The notes below the pieces were generated by a model. The model was not told the origin of the DNA. It saw nothing but the letters and a program-made list of their open reading frames with translations, and did not search any database. From Pseudomonadota bacterium (GTDB lineage Bacteria; Pseudomonadota; Gammaproteobacteria; Burkholderiales; Methylophilaceae): DNA of 64,000 nucleotides. Of the stretch, positions 1-7,864 are shown piece by piece. The position numbers and the translations under genes are program-made. Numbering within the stretch: position 1 is the first letter of the stretch; every line of letters starts with the position of its first letter. The stretch spans positions 1 through 64,000 of the forward strand of contig JAKOVB010000045.1 in assembly GCA_029782295.1 (NCBI GenBank), in the 5' to 3' direction.

Positions 1-131
1 TTCATTTGGCAGGGCTAACCGCCCATCAAAATAATGAATAAATTTTCTGATTTTGTTTCGACATTGAAGGAGTTTTCTTCCAAGCTGGCGCTGTATCATG
101 TTGATAGACCTACAACTGTTATGGATCGACG

Positions 132-1289
132 ATGGAGAGGCATTCATTAGCTGTTACCGATATTGTGCTGGGTGAAAGCCTGAGATGGGATGTCTACGAC
201 GCTCATAATATTCTTCTGATGCGCAAAGGCTACGTTGTAACCAACCAGCGCCAATTGGATAGCTTGCTGGATCGTGGCCTTTTCGTCGAAGCGAATGAAT
301 ACAAAAAATCCCAGGAAACTGACGGGCCCTTGGCCGACAATCATGACGAGAATCGATCCGCAGTTCGTTTAATCAATCAGGCCCGTGCACACATGGTGCA
401 ACTTATGGCTGAATTACCCGACATGGATGGCCAAAGTGGTTTTGTTGGAAGAGTGCAGTCAATAATCAAGCTGATTGAGGAGGCAATTGCAGTCTCTCAG
501 GACGTTACGCTGGCCTGTATATTATTCGGACGAAAGGCTGAGGAATATGCAATCCGGCACAGTATAGATGCTGCCATCATTTCAATCATGCTTGCCCGTA
601 GTCTGGGTAAAAATGATTCCGAGGCCGTGACGATTGCCTGCGCTGGACTGACGATGAATGTCAGCATGCTGACTCTGCAAGATGCACTCCAATCCAGAGA
701 AAGCGGACCGACGTCAGAAGAAATCGGTTTGATCAGGCAGCATCCCGAGATGTCGGCAGAATTGCTGCAACGGGTCGGTGTAGATGACAGGGAGTGGTTA
801 TCGATCGTGCTACATCATCATGAGAATGTCGATGGCACAGGTTATCCCTTCGGAAAGGTGGATTCAGACATTCCGGAAAATGCCAAGTTGCTTTCCTTGG
901 CGGATCGCTACACCGCCCTGCTTTCCCCAAGGGCTTATCGCAAGGCAATCTTGCCAAGCGAGGCATTAGGTAAACTGCTGATCGATCCTGGCAAGGGCGT
1001 AGATGCAACCTTCGCAGCACATTTCATCCGAACGCTAGGCATTTATCCGCCAGGAGCATTCGTCAAACTGCAAAGCGGTGAAATCGCCGTGGTGAGCCAC
1101 AGAGGCAAGGTGCAGGGTGATGGTCCGATAGCACACGCATTGATTGGACCGTTTGGTGCTCCTTTGCCCTTTCCTCACAAGCGTGAAACAAGTAATGATC
1201 GTTACGAGATTCGAACGGCTGTTCACGTCAATGAAGCGGATATTCCCTTCAACATGTTCCAGATTTGGGGCGTCGAAGCAGCAACATAG
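132..1289 (+). CDS. HD-GYP-like signalling protein with degenerate HD dyad
   Basis: A 385-residue soluble protein. The N-terminal ~60 residues form a small beta-rich region like those that precede HD-GYP domains. Residues ~135-330 resemble an HD-GYP cyclic-di-GMP phosphodiesterase domain: an early His (H143), an HP pair at 204-205 and the signature HHHENVDGTGYP at 228-239. The metal-binding HD dyad and following lysine, normally HDIGK, are replaced around residues 174-178 by M-N-V-S-M, so catalysis is doubtful and a role as a sensor or effector is more likely (inference). There is no strong ribosome binding site before the ATG, and other starts are possible. The next gene converges from the opposite strand, so this is probably monocistronic in the part seen. 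Confidence 0.75.
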   Translation: MERHSLAVTDIVLGESLRWDVYDAHNILLMRKGYVVTNQRQLDSLLDRGLFVEANEYKKSQETDGPLADNHDENRSAVRLINQARAHMVQLMAELPDMDGQSGFVGRVQSIIKLIEEAIAVSQDVTLACILFGRKAEEYAIRHSIDAAIISIMLARSLGKNDSEAVTIACAGLTMNVSMLTLQDALQSRESGPTSEEIGLIRQHPEMSAELLQRVGVDDREWLSIVLHHHENVDGTGYPFGKVDSDIPENAKLLSLADRYTALLSPRAYRKAILPSEALGKLLIDPGKGVDATFAAHFIRTLGIYPPGAFVKLQSGEIAVVSHRGKVQGDGPIAHALIGPFGAPLPFPHKRETSNDRYEIRTAVHVNEADIPFNMFQIWGVEAAT

Positions 1290-1547
1290 TACGAAAGTGA
1301 GATTGATCTGTTGCTGATCAATCCCAAACAAGTAAAGGGCTCATTTATTTGTTGGTGGGAAATAAAAATTGAAAATTTGGCCGGTTGTCAGCCCCACCCT
1401 GGTCTTGGTCAGCAGTAAAGATCTCCTGAACATGGCTGGGACTGTTTATAGCCATCACTCAACATTTCAGCAGATGCTGGTTCTTCGTCAGACTGGGGTG
1501 GGATTTATTCTCCAGCACTCAGAACGATGTGGTGAGGAAGGGCAATA

Positions 1548-2243
1548 TCAAAACGGTTTTGGGCTCATGAATGATTGCACCATCAGGGAAGTTTGTCCCC
1601 GTGGTAGTTGAAAAACTTTCTGGTCGAGTCCGGTCATGATGAGTAGGCCCGTAAGTAGCAATATCCCACCAAATAATTTGATTTCCCCCAGTTTTCCTGC
1701 GGGGATCTTGTTACGCCAACGTTGAATAAGCGGCTTGAGCCCCGTTCCAAGAACAGCGAGCGGGATCATTGCGCCGAGGCTGAACATCACGGCAATAGGC
1801 GTCATCCCGGATGTGTCCATTGCATTATGAGAGATGACAATGTCGTATAACTCTGGTGCCAGGCAAGCGATCCAGGCTGAGCCAAGCAGCAGCCCAAGAA
1901 TAAATTTCACTTTCAGCTTTTCCAAGCCAATACGATGGATGAGCTCAAGATCTTCACTCACGGAAACAAAGAGGATGGCGATTCCGGCCATCGACATGAC
2001 AGTTGAGCATGTCATTCTGAAATTGACCAGATTGACATAGTTGTAGGTTCCGATCGTGACGGCGAACACGCCAACGGACGCTGCCGACAGAATGAAACCG
2101 ATGCTCAGGATGGCTTGCCCGGTGCCGTCTCTGGCTCTGGAAGACTCCGCCATGATGGGGAGTAGCAGCAATGTATAAGGAAAGAACAGTGAGCTCATTC
2201 CTGACAGGAGGAGAGGTAACAAGTTGATGTAGTCGAGTGCCAT
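1548..2243 (-). CDS. CcdA/DsbD-like polytopic membrane protein lacking the first redox cysteine
   Basis: A 231-residue protein with about six hydrophobic segments and the repeat architecture of the CcdA/DsbD transmembrane electron-transfer family. The second repeat keeps the cysteine motif (C127, in WIACLAP). In the first repeat the usual P-C-x-x-P motif reads F-P-Y-T with Tyr23, so the intramembrane disulfide of true CcdA cannot form. It may be a non-redox relative or carry cargo differently (inference). The start was placed at the ATG at 2243 because a longer reading would begin inside the pal terminator hairpin, and a G-rich Shine-Dalgarno-like stretch precedes this ATG. It lies just downstream of pal on the same strand but beyond that terminator. 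Confidence 0.6.
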   Translation of the reverse strand: MALDYINLLPLLLSGMSSLFFPYTLLLLPIMAESSRARDGTGQAILSIGFILSAASVGVFAVTIGTYNYVNLVNFRMTCSTVMSMAGIAILFVSVSEDLELIHRIGLEKLKVKFILGLLLGSAWIACLAPELYDIVISHNAMDTSGMTPIAVMFSLGAMIPLAVLGTGLKPLIQRWRNKIPAGKLGEIKLFGGILLLTGLLIMTGLDQKVFQLPRGQTSLMVQSFMSPKPF

Positions 2244-2280
2244 ACCCCCACCCTTGGAAGTGACTAAATTGCATATCCTG

Positions 2281-2310
2281 AAAAAAGGAGGGTGTAGATA
2301 CACACCCTCC
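2281..2310 (-). terminator. Rho-independent terminator of pal
   Basis: A perfect 9-bp stem (GGAGGGTGT/ACACCCTCC) with a 6-base loop is followed on the minus strand by six T residues. It lies about 60 bases downstream of the pal stop codon and separates pal from the CcdA-like gene. Confidence 0.85.
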
Positions 2311-2371
2311 AGAGGGGAGCCGGGTTGACTATATCGGACGAAATTCGAATTTCACGGCTCGCCAGGGGGGG

Positions 2372-2914
2372 TTACTTTTCGCCCTGGTACACAATATCGG
2401 TGCGGCGGTTCTCGGCCCAGGAGGACTCGTCATGTCCGAGTGCTTTGGGCTTTTCTTCGCCGAAACTGACGGTTTCAATTTGTCTGTTGGGGACCCCCAT
2501 GACGCTCAGGACTTTTTTCACGCTTGATGCACGTTTCTGACCCAATGCCAGATTGTATTCACGACTCCCCCGCTCATCGGCATTGCCCTGAAGCGTAATG
2601 TTGGCCTGCTGATGTTCAACCAGATATTTTGCATGTGCTTCCAGCAGGGGGCGGTACTCGGACTTGACCTCGTAATTATCGAAATCGAAGTAAACGCTGC
2701 GCTTTGACAAGATGTTGTTCGGGTCGGTGAGGGGATTAACCTCAACTTTCTTCTCTGCCACAGGTTGAGGCTTGGCCGGTTGGGGCGTTTGTGGTGCAGG
2801 CATTTCCGCCACCGGGGCTGGAGCAGGGGCTGGCTTGGGTTCTTCCTTTATTTTGTTTGCAGAACAGGCGCTTACCAGGATCATTGCTATTACGGGAGCG
2901 ATCAGTTTTTTCAT
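2372..2914 (-). CDS. pal: Peptidoglycan-associated lipoprotein (Pal/OmpA-like)
   Basis: A 180-residue outer-membrane lipoprotein. The signal peptide ends in a lipobox (V-S-A-C, lipidated C17), a Pro/Ala/Lys-rich linker spans ~20-60, and an OmpA-like peptidoglycan-binding domain covers ~70-178. That domain has the family signatures YFDFDN, GNADERGSREYN and a C-terminal RRTDI. Pal normally links the outer membrane to peptidoglycan with TolB. Here no tolB or cpoB flanks it: it is a single-gene unit ending in its own terminator and divergent from the hemerythrin-GGDEF gene. It may be a second Pal copy, or the tol-pal locus may be split. Confidence 0.85.
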   Translation of the reverse strand: MKKLIAPVIAMILVSACSANKIKEEPKPAPAPAPVAEMPAPQTPQPAKPQPVAEKKVEVNPLTDPNNILSKRSVYFDFDNYEVKSEYRPLLEAHAKYLVEHQQANITLQGNADERGSREYNLALGQKRASSVKKVLSVMGVPNRQIETVSFGEEKPKALGHDESSWAENRRTDIVYQGEK

Positions 2915-3235
2915 GGCATTTCCTTTATTTGTCGTCAGTTAAGGGGGTTCGATTCCAAATGAATAGGCAAGAAACAGATATTCAACCAACACATTTTGCA
3001 CAAATATAATTTGACATGAATACATTACATGAACCTTACAGGAATCAAATTTGATCCGCAAAATGTAAGTCCCTGAGGAACTCGGATGAAGAACTGTTAT
3101 TTGTTTGGAGAGCGGAGTAAAGCGACGGACGTATTGATTATTGCGATCTAAGGCGCAAAATGGAGATGCAAGTCCGGTATGATTGTTTTTCGGTCATCTC
3201 AAGTGGTCGGTTGAATCCCGGGGGGGCGAGGAGCA
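2915..3235. other. Divergent intergenic region, AT-rich
   Basis: These 321 bases separate pal from the hemerythrin-GGDEF gene and hold no convincing ORF. The pal-proximal half is AT-rich and probably carries the pal promoter, but I could not fix -35/-10 elements with confidence. A strong ribosome binding site (GAGGAG) lies directly before the ATG at 3236. Confidence 0.5.
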
Positions 3236-6200
3236 ATGAAAACCATCGATATTTTTCCATGGAATGAGAACTTCAATACAGGCATTCCAAAGATTGATGA
3301 GCAGCACAAGGTACTGGTCCGTCTGCTGAATCAACTGGCGAATCATATTGCATTCAAGTCTGATCTTCCCGCATTGACTCTCATTTTTGACGAGTTGGCT
3401 AATTACGCGGTTTACCATTTCCAGACTGAAGAAGACATCTGGCATGAATATCTGCCGGAAGATCCCATGGAGTCCTCGCATAAGGCGGTTCACGACAGTT
3501 TTATCTCCAGCGTGGTTGGGCTCAGGGAGAAGGAGAATTCATGTTCTGAATCAGAAATGATTGAAGAGGTGCTGGGTTTTCTGACGCGCTGGCTTGCATC
3601 TCATATTCTCGAGAACGATCGATATCTGGCCAAAGTGGTCCTGGCCATGCAATCTAACATGTCGCTGGAAACCGCCAAGAACTATGCCAATGAGGAAATG
3701 CGCGGTTCGACGAGGGTGCTGATCGACATCATTCTGTCCATTTACGAAAGTCTCTCGGCAAATACGCTGCAACTGATGCGGGAGCTTGCAGAGCATAGGG
3801 GTCGGGATGCCAGCTTGCGGCACGCGCATCAATTATTGCAGTCGATCCTGGAAGCAAGCCCGATTGCCGTGCGTATTGCAACAGAGGACGGGCGTCGGGT
3901 GCAGTTCGCCAACCAGCGCTATGCCAAACTGATCAATTGCAGTCTTGAGGAAATGGTCGGCGCGGATCCGCAGCAGTATTACAACGATCCAGGGGATTAC
4001 GAAGACACTCGCGAGCAGCTTGAGCGCGGCGTCCCGGTGGTGGACAAACTGGTGGAGCTCTCCATTCCCGGCGCGGGAAAAGTATGGGCGCTGGCGACCT
4101 ATTCAAAAACCGAATATGAAGGGTTGCCTGCCATCCTGGGGTGGTTTTATGACGTGACCGATTTTCGTGATGCCGAAGCGCAACTTCACTTGCTGGCCGA
4201 TAACGTCAGCGATGTGATTTCCCGTCATGATCCGGATGGCAATTATCTGTTCGTCACGGCAGCCTGCAAAACTTTGCTGGGATATGCTCCGGAGGAGTTG
4301 CTGGGCCGTTCCTGCTATGAATTTTTCCACCCTGATGATCTCCCGGCCATTCGCGCCACGCATCACCAGATTCTCGAGAAAACCGGGACCTCAACCGTGA
4401 ATTACCGTCTCAGGCGGAAGGATGGCGAATATGTCTGGGTGGAGTCTCGTGTCAGTACGACACGTGATGGTAATAACAAGGTCATCGATATCGTATCGAC
4501 AACACGGGATATTTCAGAACGCAAGAATGCAGAACAACTTCTGCTCGACAGTGAGGCGTTCAACCAGAGCGTATTCGATTCCCGGATCGAGAATGTGGCG
4601 GTGCTGGACGCTCAGGGGAACATCGTTGCAACCAATGCAGCATGGAAGAAATTTGCGCTCGAAAACGGTGCGTGTGATGCCGATGATGTAGGCAAGAACT
4701 ATCTTGAGGTATGTAGCAACCAGCCAACCCATATGCGGGACGAATATGTGCTTGGCGCAGTCGAAGGGATTCGGCAGGTCATCAAAGGAAATCTCGCCGA
4801 ATTCACGCTGGAATACCCATGCCATTCTCCGGACAGGCAACGTTGGTTCCACATGCGCGTGACCCCTTTGAAAGGGTCCAAGGGGGGCGTTGTCGTCGCA
4901 CATGAAGATATCAGCGCCCGGAAGCTCGCGGAGGAAAAGCTGCGGGCCAGTTCCCTCTACGCCAGGTCGCTGATCGAAGCGAGCCTGGATCCGCTGGTGA
5001 CCATCAGCATCGAAGGCAAAATCATGGATGTGAACCGGGCGACGGAGGATGTCACCGGCGTCAGTCGGGCCGAGATGATCGGGAGTGATTTCTCCAATTA
5101 TTTTACTGATCCCCAGCAAGCACGCGCAGGGTATCAGGAGGTGTTCAACCACGGACGGGTCACGGATTATCCGTTGTCGATTCAGCACAGGTCGGGCAGG
5201 ATCGTCGAGGTGCTTTATAACGCCAGTGTCTACCATGACGAGCAAGGCAATGTCGCGGGTGTGTTTGCGGCGGCCCGTGATGTGACCGAGCAGAAGCGCA
5301 TCGAGGCGGAATTGAGCAGAAGCGAAAGCAATTACCGTAACCTGTTCGCGCACATGCAGGCTGGGTTTGCCGTACATGAGGTGGTGAGGAATGCTCAAGG
5401 GGAGGTCGTCGACTACGTCTTTCTGAGCGCCAATCAGGCCTATGGCGAAGTGACCGGATTTTCCCCTGAAGAAATCATCGGCAGGAAAGTCACGGAGATC
5501 CTGCCCGGTATCCAGCATGAACCCGCGAATTGGATCGGCAGGTTCGGTGAAGTGGCGACCCAAGGTGTCCCGATTCAGTTTGATCAGTATTCTGAAGCGC
5601 TGGGAAGATGGTTTTCAGTGATTGCTTACAGGCCGTCGGCTGAACAGTTTGCCGTGCTCGTCAATGACATTACGGAACGCAAGAATGCCGAAGTGGAATT
5701 GCGCGTCGCCGCGACGGCGTTTGAGTCCCAGGAGGGCATGATCATTACCGATGCCCGCAGCGTGATACTGAAAATCAACCGTGCCTTCACTGAAATGACG
5801 GGCTACTCTGCAGAAGAGGCGGTGGGCCGGAAGATGAATCTGCTGAAATCCGGTGTCCATGATGACGGGTTCTACAAAGCCATGTGGACGAGCATCAATA
5901 CTTCAGGGGCATGGCGGGGAGAAGTATGGAATCGGCGCAAGAATGGTGAAGTTTATCCGGAGTGGCTGACGATTACGGCTGTGCGGGGGGAGGATGGGCT
6001 GATCTCGCATTATGTGGGCACCATGATCGATATCACGGCCCGCAAGGCGGATGAATTACGCATCGCGCATCTTGCCCATCACGATATGCTCACGGATCTG
6101 CCGAATCGAACGACCCTGATCGACCGCTTGCATCAGGCGCTGGCCCAGGCGCGAAGAGATCATGGCATGCTGGCGCTGATGTTTGTTGACCTGGACAAGT

Positions 6201-6595
6201 TCAAGTCGGTCAATGACACCCTGGGGCATGACGTGGGGGATCTGTTGCTGAAAAAGGTGGCGATCCGGTTGCAGACCTGCGTTCAGCGTGAATCGGATAC
6301 GGTTTCGCGCGTGGGCGGTGATGAGTTCATCGTCATGCTGCCGAGCATCAAGCAGGAGCAGGATGCAATGGTTGTCGCCGAGAAAATCCTGCAAGCGATG
6401 GCCAGGGAATTCACCGTCGGTAAACACACCATACAAATCGGTTCGAGTATTGGCATCGCGCTATATCCGAATGATGCGACCAATGTGGAAGTGCTGATGA
6501 AGAATTCTGATACCGCGATGTACCAGGCGAAACAGGATGGGCGAAACTGTTACAGGTTTTACAAGCCTGGGGAGGGCGGATATAGCGAAGCCTGA
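3236..6595 (+). CDS. Bacteriohemerythrin-multi-PAS diguanylate cyclase
   Basis: A 1119-residue protein without obvious membrane segments. Residues ~1-140 form a bacteriohemerythrin domain with all seven expected di-iron ligands in register: H24, H61, E65, H82, H86, H123 and D128. Several PAS/PAC sensor modules follow (roughly 195-940; about six by repeat counting). The C-terminal GGDEF domain has its motif at 1027-1031, preceded five residues upstream by an R-E-S-D inhibitory-site motif (RxxD). There is no EAL domain, so it should make c-di-GMP with product inhibition, with oxygen sensed through the di-iron site (inference from family knowledge). The start has a GAGGAG ribosome binding site. 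It is divergent from pal. Confidence 0.9.
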   Translation: MKTIDIFPWNENFNTGIPKIDEQHKVLVRLLNQLANHIAFKSDLPALTLIFDELANYAVYHFQTEEDIWHEYLPEDPMESSHKAVHDSFISSVVGLREKENSCSESEMIEEVLGFLTRWLASHILENDRYLAKVVLAMQSNMSLETAKNYANEEMRGSTRVLIDIILSIYESLSANTLQLMRELAEHRGRDASLRHAHQLLQSILEASPIAVRIATEDGRRVQFANQRYAKLINCSLEEMVGADPQQYYNDPGDYEDTREQLERGVPVVDKLVELSIPGAGKVWALATYSKTEYEGLPAILGWFYDVTDFRDAEAQLHLLADNVSDVISRHDPDGNYLFVTAACKTLLGYAPEELLGRSCYEFFHPDDLPAIRATHHQILEKTGTSTVNYRLRRKDGEYVWVESRVSTTRDGNNKVIDIVSTTRDISERKNAEQLLLDSEAFNQSVFDSRIENVAVLDAQGNIVATNAAWKKFALENGACDADDVGKNYLEVCSNQPTHMRDEYVLGAVEGIRQVIKGNLAEFTLEYPCHSPDRQRWFHMRVTPLKGSKGGVVVAHEDISARKLAEEKLRASSLYARSLIEASLDPLVTISIEGKIMDVNRATEDVTGVSRAEMIGSDFSNYFTDPQQARAGYQEVFNHGRVTDYPLSIQHRSGRIVEVLYNASVYHDEQGNVAGVFAAARDVTEQKRIEAELSRSESNYRNLFAHMQAGFAVHEVVRNAQGEVVDYVFLSANQAYGEVTGFSPEEIIGRKVTEILPGIQHEPANWIGRFGEVATQGVPIQFDQYSEALGRWFSVIAYRPSAEQFAVLVNDITERKNAEVELRVAATAFESQEGMIITDARSVILKINRAFTEMTGYSAEEAVGRKMNLLKSGVHDDGFYKAMWTSINTSGAWRGEVWNRRKNGEVYPEWLTITAVRGEDGLISHYVGTMIDITARKADELRIAHLAHHDMLTDLPNRTTLIDRLHQALAQARRDHGMLALMFVDLDKFKSVNDTLGHDVGDLLLKKVAIRLQTCVQRESDTVSRVGGDEFIVMLPSIKQEQDAMVVAEKILQAMAREFTVGKHTIQIGSSIGIALYPNDATNVEVLMKNSDTAMYQAKQDGRNCYRFYKPGEGGYSEA

Positions 6596-6725
6596 GGGCT
6601 ATGCGGGCGTGTGGGATGAAGGTGGCGCTGTCATGAAGAAGATTGGGATCAGGCGCCACTCCGACGTCTCGTCGCCCCGAGGGATGGATTTTCTGACCGC
6701 GGTGAAGTCGTTGGGCGTCAGGGGA

Positions 6726-7556
6726 TCAACCCGAGATCAGGACATCCAGCCCATCGCTCAATTCGTCCAGGCTGGGCATTTCATCGTTGATGTCTTCAAA
6801 AGTGAGGCCGATGAGCGCCCCGGCTTCTGCAGGAAACTGGCTACTCATTTCCTCGACGGTGAGCCCGTTCTTTTGTGCGCGGGCAAACCAGGCGCCCAGA
6901 TGAACGATGGCGCACATTGTGCTGTTGCCGGACTGGGGCAAGGGCGCAGGAAAGCCTAGCAGGACTTCTGAGAATTCTGCAGGGAAATTCCATCGCTTCG
7001 CCAGTTCTGCACCGACCTTGGCGTAATTGAAACCGAAAGCCGAGTCTTCCGCCTCCAGCCTGCGGGCATCGAAGAAATCCGTCGTGTTGTCCAGCGCTGC
7101 ACATTGTTGCGGCATCCCGATATGCATGACCAGTTCACCAATGGCGTGCATCAATCCGGTCATGAATGCCAGGTCGAGATTTGCATGCGTTCTTCTGGCC
7201 AGCCACTTGGCGACGACGGCGGCGTGCAGGCTGTACCGCCAGAAATATTCCTGATTGAACCCGGGAATGGGTTTGAAATTGCCCGTGAGACTGCTGCTGA
7301 TGACCAGTGTGCGGACGGTGATGAACCCCAGCATGGTCACGGCCTGGTCTACCGTGCTGATGGTCCGGCTGGCATGGTAGTGCGCAGAATTGGCCAGACG
7401 GAGCAGCTTGGCCGTCAATGACACGTCGGCTGCAATCTTTTTCGAAATCTCCTGGAATGAAACATCCTCGTCCTCGAAACTGCTGATCAATTCACGTACG
7501 ATGCCTGAGGCGGCCGGGAGGGCCTGGTGATGTTCGAAGAGTTCGTCGATAGTCAT
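6726..7556 (-). CDS. HDOD-domain signalling protein
   Basis: A 276-residue soluble protein consisting almost entirely of an HDOD domain (~5-210). HDOD is a metal-free HD-superfamily fold found in chemotaxis, c-di-GMP and stress signalling proteins. Recognisable blocks are L-P-A-A/S near 13-17, S-L-T-A-K-L-L-R-L-A-N-S-A near 45-58 and V-D-Q-A-V-T-M-L-G near 68-76. No catalytic His-Asp set or output domain is visible. It sits between two c-di-GMP enzymes on the opposite strand and converges with the GGDEF gene. The function is unknown beyond the family. Confidence 0.85.
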   Translation of the reverse strand: MTIDELFEHHQALPAASGIVRELISSFEDEDVSFQEISKKIAADVSLTAKLLRLANSAHYHASRTISTVDQAVTMLGFITVRTLVISSSLTGNFKPIPGFNQEYFWRYSLHAAVVAKWLARRTHANLDLAFMTGLMHAIGELVMHIGMPQQCAALDNTTDFFDARRLEAEDSAFGFNYAKVGAELAKRWNFPAEFSEVLLGFPAPLPQSGNSTMCAIVHLGAWFARAQKNGLTVEEMSSQFPAEAGALIGLTFEDINDEMPSLDELSDGLDVLISG

Positions 7557-7604
7557 AAGTTGTCTGGTCGCGTTCAGTTCATTGGGATACCCAATAGTAT
7601 TGCT

Positions 7605-7760
7605 TCAAGCCGGCAGACATGCAAAGAAATTTGGAGCTAATGCCAGTCCGGAAATCAAAAAGCCCGGAGGGTGTCCGGGCTTGATAACCGGGCCTGCGAG
7701 CAGCATGTCATAGGTTTCCGGTTCGGGAACGGGGCAGAAAACGCGAGGGTAGGAAAACAT
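7605..7760 (-). pseudogene. Remnant of a PEP-CTERM exported protein gene
   Basis: A short minus-strand reading frame (51 codons from the ATG at 7760, open a little further upstream) contains P-V-P-E-P-E-T-Y-D-M-L-L-A-G, encoded at 7692-7733. This is an almost perfect PEP-CTERM sorting signal start. The hydrophobic helix and Arg-rich tail that should follow are missing, and the frame runs into a terminator hairpin instead. I read it as the decayed 3' end of an exported PEP-CTERM protein gene. The upstream part of the gene is not recognisable before 7864. Confidence 0.55.
7655..7682 (-). terminator. Orphan rho-independent terminator
   Basis: A perfect 9-bp stem (AAGCCCGGA/TCCGGGCTT, 5-base loop) is followed on the minus strand by five T residues. 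No intact minus-strand gene lies upstream of it, so it is best explained as the old terminator of the PEP-CTERM remnant. A small RNA from this strand is an alternative. Confidence 0.65.
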
Positions 7761-7864
7761 ATGGGTCTCGGGAAAGAGGTTGCCAGGATTTTTCTTTGCA
7801 GAGCATGTGCGGCATCACACATCCAAACGGATTAGAATGAAGCAGGAAACCGGAAGCCTATTCA

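Noticed and set aside
1290-1547. 80-codon ORF and a small hairpin (1301-1323) downstream of the first gene
   Set aside because: The ORF has no start signal or family features and overlaps the 3' end of the CcdA-like gene; the hairpin has perfect 8-bp arms but no T-run.
2244-2303. Longer N-terminus for the CcdA-like protein
   Set aside because: The extra codons lie in and beside the pal terminator hairpin, and a methionine at 2243 has a G-rich ribosome binding site.
7683-7864. Known small RNA (6S, SRP, RNase P or tmRNA) ending at the orphan terminator
   Set aside because: None of the conserved blocks of these RNAs is visible; the PEP-CTERM reading frame explains the strand better.
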